Shown here: piece by piece, positions 26,922 to 34,398 of the stretch
Numbering within the stretch: the stretch's first letter is position 1
How the letters are laid out: each line of letters opens with the position of its first letter
Assembly (NCBI GenBank): GCA_029060215.1
Contig: JAIDUK010000002.1
Coordinates: 10,197-68,002, forward strand
Length of the DNA: 57,806 bases
Source: Alistipes sp.
GTDB taxonomy: Bacteria > Bacteroidota > Bacteroidia > Bacteroidales > Rikenellaceae
Reading direction: 5' to 3'
Translations under genes and position numbers: made by a program
Notes under the pieces: model-generated
What the model was told of the DNA's origin: nothing
Seen by the model: only the letters and a program-made list of their open reading frames with translations
Database searches by the model: none

Positions 26922-28178
26922 ATGAAAAACGAACTCATCGAAAAAGCCTACGCCATCGCCAAGGAGCGCTATGCCGCCATCGGCGTAGATACCGACGCCG
27001 CGCTGGCCGCGCTGCGCAACATCCCCATTTCGCTGCACTGCTGGCAGGCCGACGACGTGACCGGCTTCGAGAACCGCGGGGGCGACCTCACGGGCGGCAT
27101 TCAGACCACGGGCAACTACCCCGGCAAGGCGCGCAACATCGACGAGCTGCGGGCCGACATCCTCAAGGCGCGCAGCTACATCCCCGGCACCCACCGTCTC
27201 AATCTCCACGAGATCTACGGCGAATTCGGCAGCGAGCAGGTCGACCGCGATCAGGTCGAGCCGCGCCACTTCGCAGGCTGGATCGCTTGGGCCAAGCAGC
27301 ACGGACTGAAGCTCGACTTCAACTCCACGTCGTTCTCGCATCCCAAGTCGGGCGACCTCACGCTCGCCAACCCCGACCCGGCCGTCCGCCGTTTCTGGAT
27401 CGAGCACACCAAGCGCTGCCGCGCCATCGCCGAAGAGATGGGCAAGGCGCAGGGCGATCCCTGCATCATGAACGTGTGGGTGCACGACGGTTCCAAGGAC
27501 ATCACCGTCAACCGCATGGAGTACCGCCGGCTGCTCAAGGAATCGCTCGACGAGATTTTCGCCACGAAGTACGACCACATGAAGGATTGCATCGAATCGA
27601 AGGTCTTCGGCATCGGGCTGGAGAGCTACACCGTGGGGTCGAACGACTTCTACATCGGCTACGGCGTCTCGCGCGGCAAGATGGTGACCCTCGACACGGG
27701 CCACTTCCACCCCACCGAATCGGTGGCCGACAAGCTCTCGTCGCTGCTGCTCTTCACCCCCGAGGTGATGCTCCACGTCTCGCGCCCCGTGCGTTGGGAT
27801 TCGGACCACGTGACCATCATGAACGACGAGACGCTCGACCTGATGAAGGAGATCGTGCGCTGCGGCGCTCTGGACAAGGTCCACATCGGGCTCGACTACT
27901 TCGACGCTTCGATCAACCGCATCGGCGCCTACGTCGTCGGCACGCGCGCCGCGCAGAAATGCCTGTTGCAGGCGCTGCTCGAGCCGCTGGCCCAGCTGCG
28001 CCGCTACGAAGCCGCCGGACAGGGATTCGAGCGGCTGGCCCTCTTGGAAGAAGCCAAGTCGCTGCCTTGGAACGCCGTGTGGGACAAGTTCTGCCTCGAC
28101 TGCGGCGTGCCCGTGGGCGAGGAGTTCATCGCCGAAATCCAGCAATACGAACGCGACGTCACGTCCAAACGCGGTTGA
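26922..28178 (+). CDS. rhaA: L-rhamnose isomerase
   Basis: A 418-residue cytoplasmic isomerase converting L-rhamnose to L-rhamnulose, the first catabolic step. Family marks are ISLHCWQADDVTGFE, LNLHEIYGEF, LKLDFNSTSFSHP, MNVWVHDGSKD and the metal-site region LDTGHFHPTESVADKLSS. Length agrees with other RhaA proteins. It lies seven bases after rhaB and three bases before rhaT. Confidence 0.97.
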   Translation: MKNELIEKAYAIAKERYAAIGVDTDAALAALRNIPISLHCWQADDVTGFENRGGDLTGGIQTTGNYPGKARNIDELRADILKARSYIPGTHRLNLHEIYGEFGSEQVDRDQVEPRHFAGWIAWAKQHGLKLDFNSTSFSHPKSGDLTLANPDPAVRRFWIEHTKRCRAIAEEMGKAQGDPCIMNVWVHDGSKDITVNRMEYRRLLKESLDEIFATKYDHMKDCIESKVFGIGLESYTVGSNDFYIGYGVSRGKMVTLDTGHFHPTESVADKLSSLLLFTPEVMLHVSRPVRWDSDHVTIMNDETLDLMKEIVRCGALDKVHIGLDYFDASINRIGAYVVGTRAAQKCLLQALLEPLAQLRRYEAAGQGFERLALLEEAKSLPWNAVWDKFCLDCGVPVGEEFIAEIQQYERDVTSKRG

Positions 28179-28181
28179 TCC

Positions 28182-29195
28182 ATGAATACGCTCGCCGGTC
28201 TGCTCATCATCGCCGTAGGCTCGTTCTGCCAGTCGAGTTCCTACGTGCCCATCAAGAAGGTCCGCGAATGGTCGTGGGAGAGTTTCTGGTTGGCACAGGG
28301 CGTCTTCGCTTGGTTGGTTTTCCCCTTGTTGGGGGCCTTGCTCGCCGTGCCTGAGGGCCATACGTTGGGCGATGTCTTCGCTTCGGCTCCGGCCGCCGCG
28401 CTCAAAGCCGCCGCCTACGGCGTGCTCTGGGGCGTGGGCGGCCTGACGTTCGGCCTTTCGATGCGCTATCTGGGCGTCGCCCTCGGGCAGTCCGTTTCGC
28501 TGGGCACCTGCGCCGGATTCGGCACCCTGCTGCCCGCGCTCTTCGGCGGCACGAATCTGCTGGAGGGCAAGGGGCTGGTCCTGCTCTTGGGCGTCTGCAT
28601 CACGCTGGCAGGCATCGCCGTCATCGGGTATGCCGGTTCGCTGCGGGCCCGCAACATGACCGACGAGGAGAAGCGCGCCGCCGTCAAGGATTTCGCACTG
28701 ACCAAAGGGTTGGCCGTGGCTCTGCTGGCAGGCGTCATGAGCGCCTGCTTCAACCTCGGGCTCGATGCCGGACGGGGATTGCAGTCCGCAGAGGCCGATC
28801 CGCTCTTCGCCGCCCTGCCCGCCACGCTGGCGGTCACCCTCGGCGGGTTCTGCACCAACGCAGCCTATTGTCTCTACCAGAACGCCCGCAACCGCACATT
28901 CGGCGACTACGCCCGCACCGACCTCTGGCTCAACAACCTGTCGTTCTGCGCGCTGGCAGGCGGACTGTGGTACTCGCAGTTCTTCGGGCTGGCCGTCGGA
29001 CAAAGTTTCTTCGAAGCGGGGTCCGTCGTGGCGGCGTTCGCTTGGTGCATCCTCATGGCGCTCAACGTCACCTTCTCCAACGTCTGGGGCATCCTGCTCA
29101 AGGAGTGGCGGGGCGTCGGACGCCGGACCGCCGCCGTCTTGGTCGCCGGGCTGGCCCTGCTGATTTTCTCATTGGTATTCCCGAACTTATTCTAA
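28182..29195 (+). CDS. rhaT: L-rhamnose/proton symporter
   Basis: A 337-residue membrane protein with about ten hydrophobic segments, of the RhaT family of proton-coupled rhamnose importers. Recognisable segments are IIAVGSFCQSSSYVPIKKVREWSWE, WGVGGLTFGLSMRYLGVALGQSVSLG, ACFNLGLDAG and NVTFSNVWGILLKEWRG. It moves free rhamnose from the periplasm to the cytoplasm, which fits release of rhamnose by periplasmic GH106 and related enzymes of the same locus. Packed between rhaA (3 bases) and rhaD (16 bases). Confidence 0.96.
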   Translation: MNTLAGLLIIAVGSFCQSSSYVPIKKVREWSWESFWLAQGVFAWLVFPLLGALLAVPEGHTLGDVFASAPAAALKAAAYGVLWGVGGLTFGLSMRYLGVALGQSVSLGTCAGFGTLLPALFGGTNLLEGKGLVLLLGVCITLAGIAVIGYAGSLRARNMTDEEKRAAVKDFALTKGLAVALLAGVMSACFNLGLDAGRGLQSAEADPLFAALPATLAVTLGGFCTNAAYCLYQNARNRTFGDYARTDLWLNNLSFCALAGGLWYSQFFGLAVGQSFFEAGSVVAAFAWCILMALNVTFSNVWGILLKEWRGVGRRTAAVLVAGLALLIFSLVFPNLF

Positions 29196-29211
29196 GCCTT
29201 ATTTCCAAGCT

Positions 29212-30015
29212 ATGAAATCGATCCTCGAAAACCGCCCGGCACTGGCCGCCGAAATCGACAAGGTGGCCGAAGTCGCGGGCTATCTGTGGCAGAAAGGATG
29301 GGCCGAACGCAACGGCGGCAACATCACGGTCAACGTGACCGAGCATGTCGACGACGCAGTCCGCGCCCTGCCGGCCATTTCGGAGCGCTACCCCATCGGC
29401 ACGGTGCTGCCGCATCTGAAGGGGTGCTTCTTCTTCTGCAAGGGCACCAACCGCCGCATGCGCGACTTGGCGCGCCGTCCCATGGAGAACGGTTCGGTCA
29501 TCCGCATCGCCGATGACTGCGCTTCGTACGAAATCGTGGCCGACGCTCCCGTGAAGCCCACTTCCGAGCTGGCGTCGCATCTGGCCATGCACAACAAGAT
29601 GATCGCCGACGGCAAAGGCTACAAGGCGGCCATCCACACCCACCCCATCGACCTTGTGGCCATGACCCACAACCCCGCATTCCTCGAAAAGGACGTGCTG
29701 ACCAACCTGCTGTGGAGCATGATTCCCGAAACCCGGGCTTTCTGTCCCAAGGGGCTGGGCATCGTGCCTTACAAGATGCCGTCGAGCGTCGAACTGGCCG
29801 AAGCGACCATCGGCGCACTCCAAGAATACGACGTGGTCATGTGGGAGAAGCACGGCGTCTGCGCCGTAGGCCCCGACATCTTCGAGGCTTTCGACCAGAT
29901 CGACGTTCTCTCCAAGTCGGCGCAGATCTATCTGACGGCCAAAGCCATGGGATTCGAACCCACGGGCACCACGCAGGAACAGATGGACGAGCTCAAGCGT
30001 GCCTTCGACCTCTGA
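29212..30015 (+). CDS. rhaD: Rhamnulose-1-phosphate aldolase
   Basis: A 267-residue class II aldolase splitting rhamnulose 1-phosphate into dihydroxyacetone phosphate and L-lactaldehyde. The zinc site HTHPIDLVAMTHNP lies at about 142-155. NGGNITVN (about 35-42) is the phosphate-binding loop, and the catalytic Glu region is at about residues 110-120 (KPTSELASHLAMH). EKHGVCAVGPD provides the third His. It ends the catabolic set; the regulator starts 27 bases later. No lactaldehyde reductase or dehydrogenase follows. Confidence 0.96.
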   Translation: MKSILENRPALAAEIDKVAEVAGYLWQKGWAERNGGNITVNVTEHVDDAVRALPAISERYPIGTVLPHLKGCFFFCKGTNRRMRDLARRPMENGSVIRIADDCASYEIVADAPVKPTSELASHLAMHNKMIADGKGYKAAIHTHPIDLVAMTHNPAFLEKDVLTNLLWSMIPETRAFCPKGLGIVPYKMPSSVELAEATIGALQEYDVVMWEKHGVCAVGPDIFEAFDQIDVLSKSAQIYLTAKAMGFEPTGTTQEQMDELKRAFDL

Positions 30016-30042
30016 CCGCCGCCACCCCAAACCACCCCAGCC

Positions 30043-30957
30043 ATGAACGAAGTAACGACCCCCCGCCGATCGCGAGCCCTCTTCCACTATCTGATCGCCA
30101 GCGACCACGACCGCAAGCTCAACGCTGTGGTCAACGCTGTGGGTTCGCAGGAGATAGCCCCGGGCGACGAGTACCCCCTGCGGGTGCACCCGGCCGATTA
30201 TTTCTTCAATCCCGAGAAAGGGCGCATTCTCCACGAGTACCAGCTGCTCTACATCACGCAGGGCAAAGGCACCCTGCGTTCAGCCTGCACCCCGCCCGAG
30301 GGGGTGCAGGTGGGCAAAGGCACGATGATCCTGCTGCGCCCGGGAGAGCTGCATTCCTATTATCCGCAGCCCGCCACGGGCTGGACCGAATACTACATCG
30401 GGTTCGAGGGCTCGGCTTTCGACCGGATGCTCGGGCAGATGGGCCTCGACAAGGGGCCGCAGCATTGGGCCATCGGGCTCAACAGCGAACTTACGCAGCT
30501 CTACCATCGGGCTACGGAGATCGCCGCCGACAACAAGACGGCGTCGCAGCCCCTGCTGGCCGGCATCGTCCAACACATGATCGGGCTGTTGTACTACATG
30601 CTCCGCAACCGCACCGGGAACACCACCGACGTGCTGGAGCAGGCCATCGAGAAAGCCAAGATCATCATGGACGAGAAGGTCAGCGAGGAGATCGACCTCT
30701 ACGAACTCTCTTCGCAGCTGAACCTGAGCTATTCGTGGTTCCGCAAGACCTTCAAGGAGTATACCGGCCACTCGCCCGCCCGCTATTTCCAGCTGCTCAA
30801 ACTGCGCCGGGCGCAGCGCCTGCTCTCCGATACGGAATACTCGATCAAGGAGATCGCCTATTCGCTGGGATACAAGTCCACCGAGCATTTTTTCTCCATC
30901 TTCAAGAAGCACACGGGCTATACCCCCACCGCCTACCGCAACTACGGCCGGGAGTAA
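30043..30957 (+). CDS. AraC family transcriptional regulator (RhaR-like by context)
   Basis: A 304-residue regulator with an N-terminal cupin-type sugar-sensing domain (about 40-160, with LRPGELHSYYPQ) and a C-terminal double helix-turn-helix AraC domain (about 195-300, LSYSWFRKTFKEYTGHSPARYFQLLKLRRAQRLL, then IKEIAYSLGYKSTEHFFSIFKKHTGYTPTAYR; each cited piece is one contiguous domain segment read from the sequence). It has no signal peptide or membrane segment, so it is cytoplasmic and unlike the hybrid two-component sensors that control many such loci. In Bacteroides thetaiotaomicron an AraC-type activator, RhaR, controls rhamnose genes, and the position here suggests the same role. It may also control the neighbouring units. 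Confidence 0.93.
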   Translation: MNEVTTPRRSRALFHYLIASDHDRKLNAVVNAVGSQEIAPGDEYPLRVHPADYFFNPEKGRILHEYQLLYITQGKGTLRSACTPPEGVQVGKGTMILLRPGELHSYYPQPATGWTEYYIGFEGSAFDRMLGQMGLDKGPQHWAIGLNSELTQLYHRATEIAADNKTASQPLLAGIVQHMIGLLYYMLRNRTGNTTDVLEQAIEKAKIIMDEKVSEEIDLYELSSQLNLSYSWFRKTFKEYTGHSPARYFQLLKLRRAQRLLSDTEYSIKEIAYSLGYKSTEHFFSIFKKHTGYTPTAYRNYGRE

Positions 30958-31037
30958 AGGCCCCGAAAACCGGCTTTCGAATCATCGCAGGCATACGTTC
31001 CGCCATTTTTCGCAGTAACCGGCCCGACAAAAGTGTT

Positions 31038-31045
31038 TAATTTTG
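31038..31045 (+). promoter_or_regulatory. Candidate -7 element of susC
   Basis: TAATTTTG within GTTTAATTTTG, a string also present upstream of the six-hairpin gene at 36538-36548. No TTTG at -33; a CATTTTTCGCAG string ends 22 bases upstream. The leader to the ATG at 31122 is about 70 bases. Confidence 0.5.
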
Positions 31046-31121
31046 TATTCGACAGCCACTGAAGACATTAACACCACATATATATTCATTTTCATTCAAA
31101 CCCAACAAAAACCCTAACTTT

Positions 31122-34100
31122 ATGAGAGCATCTCTACAACGCTTTGCAATGCTGGCTCTGACCGCACTGTTCTGCGTGGCGGCGCAGGCCGTATCTGCTC
31201 AGAACAGGACTGTCACAGGCAGGGTCATGGGGCCCGACGGCATGCCCGTCGTCGGCGCCACCGTCATCGCCACGGACAGCCAGCACAAGAACGCTCCGTT
31301 GAGCGGCACCACGACCGACATCGAAGGTCGCTATTCGATCAGCATCCCCGCCGCAGCCAGCACGCTCACCGTGCAATTCATTGGCTACGAGACCCAAACG
31401 GCAACCATCGGGGGGGGGAGAAGCGTCTATGACTTCTCGCTGAAGGATTCTTCCGTCATGATGGAAGAGGTCGTCGCCATCGGTTACGCCAAAGTCAAGC
31501 GCAAGGACGTAACCGGGTCTACGGTCTCCGTTTCGGGTCAGGAGCTCGCCTCCGTTCCGGTCATGACCGCCGCACAGGCCTTGCAGGGCCGTGCTGCCGG
31601 CGTAAACATCATTTCTTCGAGCGGCGCCCCGGGTGCCGATGTCAGCGTCACGGTGCGCGGCGGTACTTCTATCACACAGGATACCAAGCCCCTCTACATC
31701 GTCGACGGTTTCGAAATGTCCGACGCCCTTACGGCAATCGACATCAATGACATCGAGACCATCGACGTGCTGAAGGACGCTTCCGCCACGGCCATCTATG
31801 GTGCCCGCGGATCCAACGGTATCATCCTCATCACCACCAAGTCGGCCAAAAAAGGCAAGACGCAGGTTTCGTACAACACCTATTTCTCGTTCGACGTTCT
31901 CTCCAAGAAACTCAACGTTATTTCCGATCGCGCCGACTTTGCCCGCTACCAATACGAATTGGCGGCTGTCGGCGGCGGCGAAAGCACCTACAGCGCCGTG
32001 TACGACAACAACTACGGCGTCGACCAGCCCGACTTCCACACCGGAGCATACGGCCGCATCGCCAGCAACTACATGGGCCGCGGCATCGATTGGCAGGACG
32101 AAGTCTTCGGCGGCTATGCCATGACACAAAGTCATAATGTCAACATCATGACCGGCACGGACAAGACGCAAGTCATGCTGAGCTACAACTACAATGGCCA
32201 AGACGGCTTGCTGGAAAACCACGGGGCTTACAAGAACTCGATCCGCGCCAAGGTCAATTCCGAACTCTACAAGGGCATCCGGCTCGACGTGAACACCTCG
32301 TTCTCCAACAAGAAAACCAAGGGCGGCGGCGCCTACTCGGGCATGAAGAACGTGCTCATGCAGCCGATCATGGGCGGTACGCTTTTCGACGACTGGACAC
32401 TGCTCAATACCCAGACCTATCCCGACTATTCGTCGCTCGACTCCAATTTCGATACGGCCAACCCGTTGGTAGCCAATCGGGCTTCGACCTCTTCCAAACT
32501 CGCGCGAAGCTATGCCATCAACGCCGGTTTGGAATTCGATTTCCTCAAGTACTTCACTTGGCGCACCGCCGGCAGTTATTCATGGTCGCAGAGCAAGTCG
32601 ACTTCATTCGACGACGAGAATTCCACTGCCTATCTCATGAACGCCGAGACCACGGGTATCAACGGCAGTCTCGGCACCAGCGAGTCGTTCAGATACCAGA
32701 TCACCAATACGCTGAATTACAGCCAGACTTTCAACGACAAACACAAACTCGGCATCTTGCTGGGTCAGGAAGTCATCTACTCCGAAAATTCCGGTTTCTC
32801 GATGAAGCTGCGCAAGTTCCCCTATCCCAATTTCGGATTGGACAAGATCGATCAGGCCGAAGTCTATGAAAAAACATCCAGCCATTCGCGCAACGGTTTG
32901 GTATCGGCTTTCGCGCGCGTAAACTATTCTTTCGACGATCGTTACCTCTTGACGGCTACGGTGCGCGCCGACGGTTCGGCCAAATTCGCCGCAGGCAACA
33001 AATGGGGCGTCTTCCCTTCGGTGTCCGGCGCATGGCGCATTTCGGAGGAAAATTTCTGGAAGAACAGCCGTGTTTCCAATACCATCAACGGTCTGAAACT
33101 GCGTGTGGGCTACGGTACAACGGGCAACTGCAATATCGGCAGCTATTCTTATGTGACTTCCATTCAGCAGAGTATTTACCCGATCAATAACAACGAAGGC
33201 AACGCCGTTTACCTGCCCGACACGACTTTGGGCAACAAGCATCTGAAGTGGGAAACGGTGATCGCCGCCAATGTCGGTCTTGAGCTCTCGATGTTCAACA
33301 ATCGGCTCAACATCACCGCCGAGTGGTACAACAACCAGTCGAACGACCTGCTCATGTCGTGTGTGATTCCCAAATCGACCGGTTACCAGAAACAGAACCA
33401 GAATGTCGGCAGGATGCGCAACCGCGGTTGGGAATTCCAAATCAACACCGTCAACGTGCAGACCAAGAATTTCCGTTGGACTTCCGATTTGAATTTCTCG
33501 TTCAACCGTTCCAAGGTGATCCGTCTGGAGACCGACGACACTGAAAGCAAGACCTTCACGCAGGGCGGCGGCCGCAAAGGCGCTGTGAACTACTATGCCA
33601 CCGTCGGCCAGCGGCTGGGCGACATGTACGGCTACAAGTATCTGGGCGTTTATACGACCGACGATTTCGACTGGGCTGCCGACGGCACCTACACGTTGCG
33701 CGAGGGCGTAGTAGCTCCTAAGGACGGCACACCGGCTCCCGGCGACATCAAGTATGCCGCAGACGACCCGGAGACCAATATGTTCACCAAGAAGATGGTC
33801 AAGATCGGCAATGGCGAAGCCGATTGCATGGGTGGTTTCAACAACACTTTCACCTTCTATGGTTTCGATGTGAACGTCTTCATGAAGTTCGCCATTGGCG
33901 GCGACATCTACAACGCCACTAAGCAGCAGACCAGTCCTTACGGTTACAACCAGAATACACTCAAGGACTTCAATTACTATCGCCTGATCGACCCCGCCAC
34001 AGGACGCGTCGCCGTAGGTGCAGACAAGTTCAAGGAGTTGAACCCCAACGAATCGGGCCGCACATGGAGTTTGAGCAACAAAAATCTGCAAAAGATCTCC

Positions 34101-34379
34101 GATCCTTCGTCGTACTACGTAGAGGACGGTTCTTATCTGCGCATCGCCCAGCTGACGTTGGGCTATACGTTCCCCAAAACATGGATGAGCAAGGCGCGGA
34201 TCTCGAACGCTCGCATCTACTTTACGGTTAATAACTTGGCAACTATCACCGGTTATTCAGGCTACGATCCCGAAGTCTCGGCCGCCGACATCGACACACC
34301 GTCGGTCACCCCCGGCTACGACAGTTCGACCTACCCGCGTGCAAGAAGCTATGTCGTGGGTCTCAATCTGACATTCTAA
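31122..34379 (+). CDS. SusC-like TonB-dependent outer-membrane oligosaccharide transporter
   Basis: A 1085-residue SusC/RagA family receptor. Signal peptide (about 1-26), carboxypeptidase-regulatory-like domain (about 29-110, VTGRVMGPDGMPVVGATV), TonB box region VAIGYAKVKRKDVTGS, plug domain (about 125-240, with PLYIVDG and IDVLKDASATAIYGARGSNG) and a C-terminal 22-strand barrel ending in an aromatic residue (LNLTF). There is no N-terminal STN domain, so it is not a sigma/anti-sigma signalling receptor. A run of nine G (31410-31418) codes for Gly97-99. Third codon positions look less GC-rich than in the flanking enzyme genes. It should import rhamnogalacturonan oligosaccharides together with SusD. 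Confidence 0.97.
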   Translation: MRASLQRFAMLALTALFCVAAQAVSAQNRTVTGRVMGPDGMPVVGATVIATDSQHKNAPLSGTTTDIEGRYSISIPAAASTLTVQFIGYETQTATIGGGRSVYDFSLKDSSVMMEEVVAIGYAKVKRKDVTGSTVSVSGQELASVPVMTAAQALQGRAAGVNIISSSGAPGADVSVTVRGGTSITQDTKPLYIVDGFEMSDALTAIDINDIETIDVLKDASATAIYGARGSNGIILITTKSAKKGKTQVSYNTYFSFDVLSKKLNVISDRADFARYQYELAAVGGGESTYSAVYDNNYGVDQPDFHTGAYGRIASNYMGRGIDWQDEVFGGYAMTQSHNVNIMTGTDKTQVMLSYNYNGQDGLLENHGAYKNSIRAKVNSELYKGIRLDVNTSFSNKKTKGGGAYSGMKNVLMQPIMGGTLFDDWTLLNTQTYPDYSSLDSNFDTANPLVANRASTSSKLARSYAINAGLEFDFLKYFTWRTAGSYSWSQSKSTSFDDENSTAYLMNAETTGINGSLGTSESFRYQITNTLNYSQTFNDKHKLGILLGQEVIYSENSGFSMKLRKFPYPNFGLDKIDQAEVYEKTSSHSRNGLVSAFARVNYSFDDRYLLTATVRADGSAKFAAGNKWGVFPSVSGAWRISEENFWKNSRVSNTINGLKLRVGYGTTGNCNIGSYSYVTSIQQSIYPINNNEGNAVYLPDTTLGNKHLKWETVIAANVGLELSMFNNRLNITAEWYNNQSNDLLMSCVIPKSTGYQKQNQNVGRMRNRGWEFQINTVNVQTKNFRWTSDLNFSFNRSKVIRLETDDTESKTFTQGGGRKGAVNYYATVGQRLGDMYGYKYLGVYTTDDFDWAADGTYTLREGVVAPKDGTPAPGDIKYAADDPETNMFTKKMVKIGNGEADCMGGFNNTFTFYGFDVNVFMKFAIGGDIYNATKQQTSPYGYNQNTLKDFNYYRLIDPATGRVAVGADKFKELNPNESGRTWSLSNKNLQKISDPSSYYVEDGSYLRIAQLTLGYTFPKTWMSKARISNARIYFTVNNLATITGYSGYDPEVSAADIDTPSVTPGYDSSTYPRARSYVVGLNLTF
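31410..31418 (+). repeat. G9 homopolymer tract inside susC
   Basis: Nine consecutive G in the codons for Gly97-Gly98-Gly99. With nine the frame is open. Gain or loss of one base would shift the frame before the plug and barrel. Confidence 0.9.
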
Positions 34380-34398
34380 TCAAATTGCGAATATAATC

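Noticed and set aside
30043..30957. Hybrid two-component regulator
   Set aside because: The protein has only 304 residues, with a cupin-like sensor and an AraC DNA-binding domain, and no membrane, kinase or receiver parts.
31410..31418. Frameshift or sequencing error in susC at the G9 run
   Set aside because: With nine G the frame is intact and all SusC domains follow in order, so the gene as given is not broken.
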